From Halogeometricum pallidum JCM 14848 (lineage in GTDB: Archaea; Halobacteriota; Halobacteria; Halobacteriales; Haloferacaceae), in assembly GCF_000337095.1 (NCBI RefSeq), contig NZ_AOIV01000023.1:1-57533 (forward strand): 57,533 nt of DNA, written 5' to 3'. Below are positions 17,163-25,230 of the stretch, piece by piece (within the stretch, counting starts at the first letter, position 1; every line of letters begins with the position of its first letter). Both the position numbers and the translations under genes were made by a program. The notes beneath the pieces are model-generated. The model made no database searches. It was not told the DNA's origin and saw only the letters and a program-made list of their open reading frames with translations.

Positions 17163-17903
17163 TCACCCCGCGAACCGCTCGCACGTTCCGTCGAGACACC
17201 GCCGCCCCCGCGCCGTCTCGAACACCGGGAGGCCGCAGTCGCAGTCGTCGACGACGAAGCCGGCGGGAATCGAGAAGGCCGTCTCGCAGTCGGGGTACGC
17301 CGCGCATCCCGCGAGGAGGCGGCCGCCGCGCCGGATGATTCTCAGGTCGGACCCGCAGTCGGGGCAGGTCCACTCGCCGTCGAATCGCTCCCGCACGGCG
17401 TCGTCCAGCGACTCGCAGGCGCGGTCCACGCAGAGTTCGAAGACCGCGCCGCACTCCGCGCGCATCGTCGGGAGGCCGCAGTCCCCGCACGTCTCCTCCA
17501 GCACCGTCGCGCCCGCGGGGAGTTTGTACTCGGCCCCCGAGTCGAGGGCGACGACGGCGCCGCCCGTTCGAATCAGGGGTTCGCCCGTCGACGGGTGCGA
17601 CCCGACGGGGACGCCCGCTTCCGTGACGGGATACTCCGCCCGTCCGCTGGATTCGTGACTCCGGACGCGCAGGACCTGCTCGTCCGCGCGGGCGACGAGG
17701 CCGAACCCGGAGTCGTCCGTCTCGACGGTCAGCGAGTCGGGACGAGTGAGCCACGATACGGGCTGGTAGCCGTCGGCGTCGTGGACGAGGACCGTCCGGT
17801 CGGGTTTCACGACGACCACCACCCGTCCGCGCTGTGTGCGGGCGTGCGCCCCCTCGAAGGTGGTCGTGCAGTCGCCGGCGAACACGCGAATCGTCTCGGA
17901 CAT
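17163..17903 (-). CDS. NucS N-terminal domain fused to topoisomerase zinc fingers
   Basis: A 246-residue protein. Residues ~1-95 resemble the N-terminal ssDNA-binding/dimerisation domain of NucS (RVFAGDCTTTFEGAHARTQ, VVVKPDRTVLVHDADGYQP, LRVRSHES), but the RecB-like nuclease domain is absent. The C-terminal ~110 residues hold three Cys4 modules like those at the end of topoisomerase I: CGDCGLP...CVDRAC, CPDCGSDLRI...GCAAYPDC and CDCGLPVF...CLDGTC. A DNA-binding role without nuclease activity is inferred. The ATG at 17903 starts at the conserved domain. Confidence 0.8.
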   Translation of the reverse strand: MSETIRVFAGDCTTTFEGAHARTQRGRVVVVVKPDRTVLVHDADGYQPVSWLTRPDSLTVETDDSGFGLVARADEQVLRVRSHESSGRAEYPVTEAGVPVGSHPSTGEPLIRTGGAVVALDSGAEYKLPAGATVLEETCGDCGLPTMRAECGAVFELCVDRACESLDDAVRERFDGEWTCPDCGSDLRIIRRGGRLLAGCAAYPDCETAFSIPAGFVVDDCDCGLPVFETARGRRCLDGTCERFAG

Positions 17904-17979
17904 GGGAGGCGCTGGCCGCCCGACCGGTGTTAAATCGTCACACGAAGGACTTTGAGTGGTGGCGCGCGTTGGACCGCGC

Positions 17980-18630
17980 ATGGAAGTCCCCGACGACGCG
18001 GTGTTGTTCGACATGGACGGCGTGTTGGTCGACTCGGAGACGTACTGGTATCAGTTCGAAGACGAGTGGGTGTACGAGGAGGCCATCGAGTCCGGCGACC
18101 CGGACCACGAGGAGGTGACCGGGATGAACTACCGCGAGATTCACGACTACCTCACCGAGGAATACGGCACCGCGGTGACGAAAGAGGAGTTCGTCGAGGC
18201 GTACAACGAGCGAGCCGAGTCGCTGTACGGCGAGAACGTCGAACTGATGGACGGCGCCAACGACCTGTTCGACGACATCCGCGCGGCGGGGCGAAAGCTC
18301 GCGATCGTCTCCTCGGCGCCGCAGGCGTGGATCAAAATCGTCCGCGACCGCTTCGGCCTCGACCCCCTCGACTTGGTTCTCAGCGCCGACGACATCAGCG
18401 AACCGGGCAAGCCCGAACCGCACATCTACGAGCACGCCGCGGCCGAACTCGACCTCGACCCCGAGGAGTGCGTCGTCGTCGAGGACTCCGTCAACGGCAT
18501 CGAGTCGGCCGCGCGGTCCGGCGCGTTCACCGTCGGCTACCGGTCGACGCACAACGCCGAGTTGGACCTCTCGCGGGCGGACGTCGTCGTCGAGGGTCCC
18601 GAGGAATTGCGCGAGACGATTCTCGGCTGA
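17980..18630 (+). CDS. HAD hydrolase, beta-phosphoglucomutase-like
   Basis: A 216-residue haloacid-dehalogenase superfamily phosphatase. Motif I is FDMDGVLVDSE, with nucleophile Asp11 and Asp13. The helical cap follows (YWYQFEDEWVYEEA...NYREIH). Motif II is IVSSAP, motif III the Lys in SEPGKPEPHIY, and motif IV VVVEDSVNGIESAARSG. This subfamily contains beta-phosphoglucomutases and small phosphosugar or phosphoglycolate phosphatases; the substrate is not clear. The ATG at 17980 is preferred over one at 17956. Confidence 0.88.
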   Translation: MEVPDDAVLFDMDGVLVDSETYWYQFEDEWVYEEAIESGDPDHEEVTGMNYREIHDYLTEEYGTAVTKEEFVEAYNERAESLYGENVELMDGANDLFDDIRAAGRKLAIVSSAPQAWIKIVRDRFGLDPLDLVLSADDISEPGKPEPHIYEHAAAELDLDPEECVVVEDSVNGIESAARSGAFTVGYRSTHNAELDLSRADVVVEGPEELRETILG

Positions 18631-18681
18631 GTCAGAGGGCGGCGAAAACGCGCCGTTCGAACCGCTAACGGCGAAGAAAAC

Positions 18682-18689
18682 AGTTATCG
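18682..18689 (+). promoter_or_regulatory. TATA box of the lipoprotein gene
   Basis: AGTTATCG, preceded by a purine-rich BRE-like GAAGAAAAC, lies 23-30 bases before the ATG at 18712. This is the geometry of a leaderless transcript. Confidence 0.5.
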
Positions 18690-18711
18690 TGCGTTCTCGC
18701 GGACGAGTCGT

Positions 18712-19464
18712 ATGCGTAGATTGTCAACAATACTCGTGTGTCTTCTTATCGTGCTCGCCGGGTGCGCCGGGAGTGGCGCCGGCGGCGACGCGACGGACTC
18801 GACGCCCGCACCGACGGCGACGGAGACGGAGGACGCCGGAAGCGGAGGGAGCGGCGGCGCCGATAGCGGCGCCGGGAGTGGAGGCGACTCGAACGAGGCC
18901 AGCGGGTCCGCCGGCGGCGACGACACGCCGCCGGATATGGCAGTCGTCCTGCGGACGGGCGAGTCCTACGAGTACGCGGTCCACAGCGCCGTCCTCGCCG
19001 ACGAACCCGAGACCGGGACGATAACCATCGACGTCACGGAGGGCGGCGAGTGGCCCGGGGTGGCGATGGACGTCGTCCGCGACGCCCCCGGCGGCCGAAT
19101 GGAGGCGTCCTCGCAGGCGGCGGTGTTCTCCCCCGCGATGGGTGAGATGAGTTACGCGCTGAACGTGCGGAACCTGGTCGTCACCTCCCGCCTCGTCACC
19201 GGCAGGTCGACGGATATCCGGACATACGAGGTCGGCGAGACGTGGCGCTTCCGAGGGTCCGACACCGAAGCGAACTTCGAGGTCGTCGACGAGGAGGACG
19301 TCGGCGGCCTGGCGGCCAAGCACGTCCGGGTCACGGGCGGCGCGGAGAGCGACTTGGACGCCGAGGTCTGGTTGGTTCACGGCGTCGGGTTCCCCGTGAA
19401 GTTCGTCCAGATGGAGGACGGCGAGGCGACGATAGAGCTGACGCTGACCTCCTACAGCGGGTAG
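18712..19464 (+). CDS. Secreted haloarchaeal lipoprotein, unknown
   Basis: A 250-residue protein with a lipoprotein signal: basic MRR, a hydrophobic stretch (LSTILVCLLIVLAG) and the lipobox LAGC, so Cys18 should be lipidated. A Gly/Ser/Thr/Asp-rich linker (about 19-75) follows, likely an extended and perhaps glycosylated spacer. The folded domain begins near residue 80 (PPDMAVVLRTGESYEYAV) and is beta-rich, with Trp-containing strands (GETWRFRGSD, VWLVHGVGFPVKFVQM). No enzyme motif is seen. It would sit outside the membrane. Convergent with the helicase gene. Confidence 0.8.
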   Translation: MRRLSTILVCLLIVLAGCAGSGAGGDATDSTPAPTATETEDAGSGGSGGADSGAGSGGDSNEASGSAGGDDTPPDMAVVLRTGESYEYAVHSAVLADEPETGTITIDVTEGGEWPGVAMDVVRDAPGGRMEASSQAAVFSPAMGEMSYALNVRNLVVTSRLVTGRSTDIRTYEVGETWRFRGSDTEANFEVVDEEDVGGLAAKHVRVTGGAESDLDAEVWLVHGVGFPVKFVQMEDGEATIELTLTSYSG

Positions 19465-19498
19465 TCGGGAGCGAGAGCGGACTTTTCGGATCTCAGCC

Positions 19499-21853
19499 TC
19501 ACTCGACACGGACCGTCCGCATCTCCGTGACGGGGTGGAGGGGCGCGTCGGGGAACGTCACTTCGACGCGGTAGGTCACCTCGTCGGCGGGCGCGCCGAA
19601 GACGCCGACGTGGACCGTCGTCTCGTCCGAAAGATACGTCCGCTTGGTCGTCATCTCCACCTCGTCCCCCTCGTCGGCCACCGCGGAGACGCGGACGCCG
19701 ACGGCCGCGCCGCCCGCGCGATTCCGGACGCCGACCTCGCACATCCTGTTTTCCCCCGTCGCGATGGACTCCGGGAAGTCGCCCCACGAGATGCTCACGT
19801 CGGGAAACGCCCGCGCGTTCTTCACGACCTGTTTCGCCACGCCCTCCGAGAGACCGGCCTGCCGGAGTTCGTCGGTACCGGCGGCCACCACGTCCCGCGG
19901 GGAGCGCAGGCCGCCGGTGGCGAGTTTGTTCGCGCGGTTCGGGCCGATGCCGTCGACGGCGGTGAGGGCGACGGCGTCGCGGGAGACGCCGTGTTCGACG
20001 CGCGCCTCGACGCGCCGGGCTAGGTTCGCCGCGCGCGGCCCGGCGAACTCGTCGAGGAACTCCCGGAGCGCCGAGAGCAGTCGGAGCGCGTTCTGGCGGA
20101 TGACCCACGCGTCCGAGCGGAGGTCCGCGGGCGTGCTGTTCGACATGCTCGCGTGGAGGATGGCGAGCACCTTCCGCGGGCCGTCTTCGAGGGTCGTGTC
20201 GACGTCCCGCAGCACCGAGTTCACGGCGTCCATCTCCGATTGGCGCGCGGACACGTCGTGGAACTCGGCGGCGCCTGCGACCGTCTCCAGGACGGAGTCG
20301 TCGGTGATGGTGTCGCGTTCGCAGAGCGTGCCGAACCGGCGGGCGGTGTCCAATCGAAGATAGTACTTCGAGGCGAGGCGGCCGAGCGTCGTCGCCTCGA
20401 TGGAGAGGTCCGAACCCATCTCGACGAACCCGCGCGCGACGAGCGATTCGAGCGTCTCGCGCACGCGGTCGCGCAGGCCGTCGAAGTCGTACTCGTCGGG
20501 TTTCGAGCGGGCGCGCTGGTAGAAGAACGTCGTCTCCAGCCACGACATGACGTCCTCTAAGTCCCCGATGGTGCCCATCGCTATCTCGGCGTTGAGATGC
20601 GAGTCGAGGTCCTCGGCGAGTCGGGACTCTATCTCCTTGCCCTCGCGGAGCAGTTTTCGATATTTGTCGGCGTCCGAGCGGTCGCAGACGACCCAGCCGT
20701 ACCCCACGTCGTCGTAACCGGGGCGACCCGCGCGCCCGAGCATCTGGAGGATGTCCAGCGGCGACATGTCGACCTCCCCCTCTAGGGGGTCGTGGTACTT
20801 CGTGTCGCGGATGACGACGCACCGCGCGGGGAGGTTGACCCCCCACGCCAGCGTCGACGTGGAGAAGAGGAGCTGAATCTTCCCCTCCTTGAACCACTGT
20901 TCCACCCGGTCGCGGTCATCTTTGGCCAACCCGGCGTGGTGGAAGCCGACGCCGTCGGGGGCGGCTTTCCTGAGCGAGTCGTTGCTCAACTCCTTCGCGT
21001 CGTTGTGGAAGTCGTAGTCGCCGCGCGCGCCCATGGGGATGTCGCGCTTGCCGAGTTCGTCGCGGGCCTTCCCGGCGGCGCGGACGGTGTCCTGTCGGGA
21101 GGAGACGAACACGAGGGCCTGCCCGCCGTCGCGGATGTGTTCCTCGGCCAAGTCGATGGCGCGGTAGAGCCGCCGGTACTTGTCGGCGAAGGCGTTGTCG
21201 CCGTGCGCGTACGTCTTCACGCCGGCGTGGAGGTCCACCGGGCGGTAGTCGTCGCCGAACTCGAACGTCGTCTCCGGCGGCGCGTCCAGCCAGTTCGCCA
21301 CGTCCTGGATGTTCGGCATCGTGGCGGAGAGGGCGACGATGCGCGGGTCGCAGATGCGACGGAGGCGGGAGACGGTGACTTCGAGGACGCCGCCGCGAGT
21401 GTCCGAATCGAGGAGGTGCACCTCGTCGATGACGACGCAGTCCACGTCCGTGACGAACGAGTAACGCGCGGAGTCGTGCTTTCTGGTGGCCGAGTCCGTC
21501 TTCTCGGGCGTCATCACGAGGATGTCGGCGCGTTCGGCGCGCCGGGGGTTCAGGTCGCGTTCGCCGGTGACGACGTAGACGGAGTAACCGAGCGACTCGA
21601 AACGCTCCCACTCGGCCTCCTTCTCGTTGGTGAGCGCGCGGAGGGGGGCGATGAAGAGGGCGGTGCCGCCCTTCTTCAGGGTGCGACAGATGGCCAGTTC
21701 CGCGAGGGCGGTTTTTCCGCTGGCCGTCGGCGCGGCGGCGACGACGTTGTCGTCGCGTTCGAGGATGGCGGGGGCCGCCTCGCGTTGCATCCGGTTGAAC
21801 TCGTCGAACCCGAAGGCGTCGGCGAACTCGGGGACGACGGACGCGACTTTCAC
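19499..21853 (-). CDS. Ski2/Hel308-like superfamily 2 helicase
   Basis: A 784-residue ATP-dependent helicase. Walker A is APTASGKTAL (~41-50), motif II is DEVH (143-146), motif III LSATMPN (~175-181) and motif VI QMLGRAGRPG. A winged-helix and Sec63/Brl-like helical region follows, then a helix-hairpin-helix-like segment (LTAVDGIGPNRANKLATGG) as in Hel308. The last ~85 residues look like a beta-sandwich (FN3-like), as in Brr2/Sec63 proteins. The start is a GTG, with GGAGG 11 bases before it. A role in DNA repair or RNA unwinding is inferred from the family. Confidence 0.88.
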   Translation of the reverse strand: MKVASVVPEFADAFGFDEFNRMQREAAPAILERDDNVVAAAPTASGKTALAELAICRTLKKGGTALFIAPLRALTNEKEAEWERFESLGYSVYVVTGERDLNPRRAERADILVMTPEKTDSATRKHDSARYSFVTDVDCVVIDEVHLLDSDTRGGVLEVTVSRLRRICDPRIVALSATMPNIQDVANWLDAPPETTFEFGDDYRPVDLHAGVKTYAHGDNAFADKYRRLYRAIDLAEEHIRDGGQALVFVSSRQDTVRAAGKARDELGKRDIPMGARGDYDFHNDAKELSNDSLRKAAPDGVGFHHAGLAKDDRDRVEQWFKEGKIQLLFSTSTLAWGVNLPARCVVIRDTKYHDPLEGEVDMSPLDILQMLGRAGRPGYDDVGYGWVVCDRSDADKYRKLLREGKEIESRLAEDLDSHLNAEIAMGTIGDLEDVMSWLETTFFYQRARSKPDEYDFDGLRDRVRETLESLVARGFVEMGSDLSIEATTLGRLASKYYLRLDTARRFGTLCERDTITDDSVLETVAGAAEFHDVSARQSEMDAVNSVLRDVDTTLEDGPRKVLAILHASMSNSTPADLRSDAWVIRQNALRLLSALREFLDEFAGPRAANLARRVEARVEHGVSRDAVALTAVDGIGPNRANKLATGGLRSPRDVVAAGTDELRQAGLSEGVAKQVVKNARAFPDVSISWGDFPESIATGENRMCEVGVRNRAGGAAVGVRVSAVADEGDEVEMTTKRTYLSDETTVHVGVFGAPADEVTYRVEVTFPDAPLHPVTEMRTVRVE

Positions 21854-22286
21854 GGGAGGGGCCTCCGCGGAGACGAGACAGCGAGAGTCATACGCGACAC
21901 CGGGTTCTACGGACTAAAAGGCGTTTCTCCCCGGGGGCGTCGCTGGTCGGTGCTCGGTTCGCTCGGAGAATAATCGGTCGGCGCGGGGGACGCGCAAGTC
22001 GGCCTTACGCGGCGCCCAGCGCAGCGGCGACGAACGACCAGTCCGTGCCGCTCTTGGGCTCTTCTTTCTTCGCTTCTGCGGTCGTGCGGTCGCGGCGGTG
22101 TTTCCAGTTCACACCAGTATTATGATTTACTCGGACTTGAGTTTTTCGATTATCTGATATATACGTCACGGTCTTCGATGCTCGATACGGAACTGTCGTG
22201 AGGAACCGGTCGGAACCGTGAACGACCCGGAGCGGCGGAGAGAGAGTCCGACAGGAGGTGCTCGGAAGCCGACGCCGAGGGCCGAG
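21854..22286. other. 433-base spacer with helicase promoter and a possible small gene
   Basis: The left part (21854-21930) is the leader and promoter of the helicase, with a TTTTAG box near 21914-21919 on the minus strand. The middle holds the possible 35-residue gene. 22115-22175 is an AT-rich island. Nothing else is supported. Confidence 0.5.
22005..22112 (-). CDS. Possible 35-residue small protein
   Basis: A GTG-initiated frame ends with TAA at 22007-22005. The peptide begins with a basic segment (NWKHRRDRTTAEAKKEE), then PKSGTDWSF, then ends in alanine-rich VAAALGAA. The sequence just before the start is unusually AT-rich, with TATATATC at about 22157-22164 on the minus strand, giving a plausible short leader. 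No ribosome site is visible. It is more protein-like than other intergenic frames here, but no homologue is recalled. Confidence 0.35.
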   Translation of the reverse strand: MNWKHRRDRTTAEAKKEEPKSGTDWSFVAAALGAA

Positions 22287-22973
22287 TCACTCCAGATGCT
22301 GCTTCGTCGGTTCGCCGAAGGAGCTCTCGCCGAGTTCGAGGGTGCTCTCGAGGAGATTCTTGTGTCCGCGGCGGAGTCGCTCCGAGACGGCCTGCTGGGA
22401 GATTCCGAGCGTCGCCGCCAAGTCGCTCATCGTCACGTTGCGGGGCACGTCGAAGTAGCCCTGATCCATGGCCGTCGTGAGCACCTCGTACTGGTCCTTC
22501 GAGAGGCCGTACTGGCCCCGCCCGACGGACCCGGTCACCTCGTAGATGTGCTTGATGACGAACGAGAGGTTCCTACCCTCGCAGAACTGGGCCGTCTCGG
22601 TGAGCGATTCGCGGTCCGGCAGGAGGACACGGAGGCGCCAACCGTCCGGGTAGCCGTTCATCTCCAGGACGACCCCCTCCTCGTCCAACAGGAGGTGGAC
22701 GACGACGAGGATGTCCTCGACCCACTCCATGCGGTACAGGCGTTCGTCCCCGAGGTCGTCGACGAGTCGCCACTCCCGTACCGTCGGGTCCTCGTCCAAC
22801 GCCTCGCCGAACGAGTCGAAGTCGTCCGCCGAGACGCGGACGTACGGGACGAGGGTATCGCGGTTCGTCGCGGCCACCCGAATGACCTCCAACTCGCCGT
22901 TCTCGAGCCTCGGGAGCGACCGGCCGAGCGCGAACTCGTCCACGTCCAGTTCGACTGACGCGATGGTACTCAT
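22287..22973 (-). CDS. Bat-like HTH transcription regulator
   Basis: A 228-residue regulator of the haloarchaeal bacterio-opsin-activator (HTH-10) type. The N-terminal ~150 residues are a sensing/GAF-like region (YVRVSADDFDSFGEALDEDPTVREW, LRVLLPDRESLTETAQFCE). The C-terminal HTH reads LSKDQYEVLTTAMDQGYFDVPRNVTMSDLAATLGISQQAVSERLRR, in two consecutive helices, and is the family signature. A palindrome GGTCAGTGACC lies 38-48 bases before its start. It is divergent from the unknown gene and otsA-otsB and might control them; this is inferred from position only. Confidence 0.88.
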   Translation of the reverse strand: MSTIASVELDVDEFALGRSLPRLENGELEVIRVAATNRDTLVPYVRVSADDFDSFGEALDEDPTVREWRLVDDLGDERLYRMEWVEDILVVVHLLLDEEGVVLEMNGYPDGWRLRVLLPDRESLTETAQFCEGRNLSFVIKHIYEVTGSVGRGQYGLSKDQYEVLTTAMDQGYFDVPRNVTMSDLAATLGISQQAVSERLRRGHKNLLESTLELGESSFGEPTKQHLE

Positions 22974-22997
22974 CAGGAAAGAGGGTGCCCGCGACGG

Positions 22998-23021
22998 ATA
23001 TGAAACCGTCGGTCAGTGACC
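22998..23021 (-). promoter_or_regulatory. Promoter and palindrome of the HTH gene
   Basis: CATAT at 22998-23002 is 25-29 bases before the ATG at 22973. Just upstream, GGTCAGTGACC (23011-23021) is a perfect interrupted palindrome. The position immediately upstream of a TATA/BRE element suits an activator or autoregulatory site. Confidence 0.4.
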
Positions 23022-23117
23022 AACAGATAGAGAGTAGCTGTGAAAAGAATATAAATTTAATACGATTGTTTATTCTTCTATATTTTCCTACGAAAGCACA
23101 TATTTACGGAGAGGGAC

Positions 23118-23126
23118 TTATAAAAG
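23118..23126 (+). promoter_or_regulatory. Probable promoter of the unknown gene-otsA-otsB cluster
   Basis: CTTATAAAA fits a strong archaeal TATA box. It would start transcripts near 23148, a 37-base leader before the ATG at 23185. A second AT-rich box (TTTATT, 23171-23176) is too close to that ATG. The whole 23035-23165 block is strikingly AT-rich for this genome. Confidence 0.45.
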
Positions 23127-23184
23127 ACAAGAATATACAACCACAATCAAGTACGGGAGAGAGGGAGTACTTTATTTCACGACG

Positions 23185-23664
23185 ATGGACCCCTACAACC
23201 GGCTCGACAGGGGACAGCTCCCCTATCATTGGCACGTGGTGTCCTCGCGGGACTGTATCGGTTTCAGACACCGCGATCGAGGCATCACGGTCGAGGCGGT
23301 GGAGGCAGAAGGCCCTCACCGCGAGTACGAAGGTCGGTGGCAGCTACGGTGTCGGCAGCGGTGCAACGAGGCCGAGTCACAGCGTACCGTGGGGCACGTG
23401 ACGAGCGAGTCCGAGGCTCTCAGCGCGCTGTTCACCTGGATGGAGCGCATCAATACCGCCGCGGAGGAGAACGAGGCCACCGTCGATATCATCGGCCTCG
23501 GGAAGATTGCCGCGACGGAGACGGCCCCCCAAAGTAGCACGCACTGGGTACCAGACGAGAACGACAGGGCGGAACCGCGTGACACCGGTCCGAACACGCG
23601 AACCTCCCGCGACAGTCTGAGAGGCGCGCACAACATCGATTCTCGCGAACGAATTCGGAAGTAA
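23185..23664 (+). CDS. Unknown haloarchaeal protein upstream of otsA
   Basis: A 159-residue protein with no recognised family. The first ~100 residues look folded: YHWHVVSSRDCIGFRHRD, EGRWQLRCRQRCNEAESQR, then a long helix ending FTWMERINTAAEENEA. The last ~45 are polar and probably disordered. It ends 9 bases before otsA on the same strand and so is likely co-transcribed with trehalose synthesis. An alternative start near 23237 (GTG) cannot be excluded. Confidence 0.6.
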   Translation: MDPYNRLDRGQLPYHWHVVSSRDCIGFRHRDRGITVEAVEAEGPHREYEGRWQLRCRQRCNEAESQRTVGHVTSESEALSALFTWMERINTAAEENEATVDIIGLGKIAATETAPQSSTHWVPDENDRAEPRDTGPNTRTSRDSLRGAHNIDSRERIRK

Positions 23665-23673
23665 TCACAGTTC

Positions 23674-25230
23674 ATGGCAAAGACCCCACCGTCGGAGACT
23701 GCGGACGATATTCGTTTAGAGGCGGACGACAGAATGAATCCGAACCAACGAGCGGACGCCGAGGAGGCGGCGGGGAGTCGCCACCTCGTCGTCGTCTCCA
23801 ACCGGGAACCGTACCAGCACCACTACGAGGCGGACGGCAGCATCGGCGTCGAGGAACCCGTCGGCGGTCTGACCGCCGGACTCGACCCCGTGGTGCAGAA
23901 GACGCGCGGCGACTGGGTCGCCTGGGGCGACGGCGACGCGGACGCCGTCGTCACCGACGACGAAGACTGCGTGGCCGTCCCGCCCGGTGACGAGCGATAC
24001 ACGCTCCGCCGGGTGTGGCTGACCGACGAGGAGGTGTCGGGCTACTACTACGGCTACAGCAACCGGGTCCTGTGGCCGTTGTGTCACGACTTGGTCGACC
24101 GCATCGAGATGGAACCGGAGTACTGGGACACCTACAAGTCGGTCAACGAGTCGTTCGGGCGCGCGGCGGTAGAGCGCGCGACCGAGAACTCGACCGTCTG
24201 GATACAGGACTACCACTTCTGTCTCGCGCCGAAGACCATCCGGGAGTCCCTGCCGACGGGCGCGAACATGGTGCAGTTCTGGCACATCCCGTGGCCGGCG
24301 TGGGACACCTTCCGCGTCGTCCCGCATCCCGAGGAACTCATCGAGGGACTCCTGGCCAACGACGTGATCGGATTCCACGTCGAGCGCTATCGGGACAACT
24401 TCCTCGAGTGCGCCGCCCAACTCGACAGAACGCGCGTCGACCGCGGGGCCGGTATCGTCCGCATCGACGGACGCGAGGTCCGCGTCGGCGCGTTCCCGAT
24501 GGGGGTCGACGCCGAACACATCGAGTCGACCGCGGAGGGGTTCGGCCGCGACGAGTGGGTCGACCTGGCGGAGCGATACGACATCGACCCCGACACGCGC
24601 GTCGCCGTCGGCGTGGACCGCATCGACTACACGAAGGGCATCCCGCACCGTATCGACGCGCTGGAGGCGTTCTGGGAGACGCACCCCGAGTGGCGGGGCG
24701 AACTGACGTTCGTCCAGAAATCGAGCCACAGTCGCTCGCAGATTCCCGCCTATCAGAAGATAGCGGCGGACGTCTGCGAGGCCATCCAACGGGTCAACGA
24801 CCGGTTCGGCACCGACGAGTGGACGCCCATCGTCCACATCGACGACTACCTCTCCCAGCGCGAACTGTTCGGGCTCTACCGCCACAGCGACGTGGCGCTG
24901 GTGAGTCCGCTCCGCGACGGGATGAACCTCGTCGCCAAGGAGTACGTCGCCGCGCAGGTCGAAGAGGACGGCGTCCTCCTCCTGAGCGAGTTCGCGGGCG
25001 CGCACGAGCAGATGGACGAGGCAATCCCCATCAACCCGTACTCGCCGGACGGCTTCGCGGAGTCCATCCGCGACGCGCTGACGATGGCGGCGGGAGAACG
25101 CCGCCGCCGGATGCGGTCGCTCCGCGACCACGTCCGCGAGGACGACCTGGACGCGTGGGTGGCCGACCTGTTGGAGGCCGCGGGACTGGCCGCCCCGGAG
25201 GCGCTCCTCGCCGGAGGACACGATGTCTGA
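23674..25230 (+). CDS. otsA: Trehalose-6-phosphate synthase (GT20)
   Basis: A 518-residue glycosyltransferase that joins a nucleotide-activated glucose to glucose-6-phosphate. GT20 features: VVSNREPY and VGGLTAGLDPVV near the N-terminus, WIQDYHFCLAPKTIRE, the histidine-containing WHIPWPAWDTFRV, RVGAFPMGVDAE, VGVDRIDYTKGIPHRI (sugar-phosphate region), VALVSPLRDGMNLVAKEYVA and LLSEFAGAHEQM. A later in-frame ATG would remove a ~19-residue polar tail. Trehalose is a compatible solute in haloarchaea. otsB overlaps the end by 8 bases. Confidence 0.95.
   Translation: MAKTPPSETADDIRLEADDRMNPNQRADAEEAAGSRHLVVVSNREPYQHHYEADGSIGVEEPVGGLTAGLDPVVQKTRGDWVAWGDGDADAVVTDDEDCVAVPPGDERYTLRRVWLTDEEVSGYYYGYSNRVLWPLCHDLVDRIEMEPEYWDTYKSVNESFGRAAVERATENSTVWIQDYHFCLAPKTIRESLPTGANMVQFWHIPWPAWDTFRVVPHPEELIEGLLANDVIGFHVERYRDNFLECAAQLDRTRVDRGAGIVRIDGREVRVGAFPMGVDAEHIESTAEGFGRDEWVDLAERYDIDPDTRVAVGVDRIDYTKGIPHRIDALEAFWETHPEWRGELTFVQKSSHSRSQIPAYQKIAADVCEAIQRVNDRFGTDEWTPIVHIDDYLSQRELFGLYRHSDVALVSPLRDGMNLVAKEYVAAQVEEDGVLLLSEFAGAHEQMDEAIPINPYSPDGFAESIRDALTMAAGERRRRMRSLRDHVREDDLDAWVADLLEAAGLAAPEALLAGGHDV

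Noticed and set aside
22985-23401. Plus-strand frame through the AT-rich region before the otsA cluster
   Set aside because: Its codons in the AT-rich block are Ile/Asn/Tyr-rich and it overlaps the better-supported 159-residue gene in another frame.
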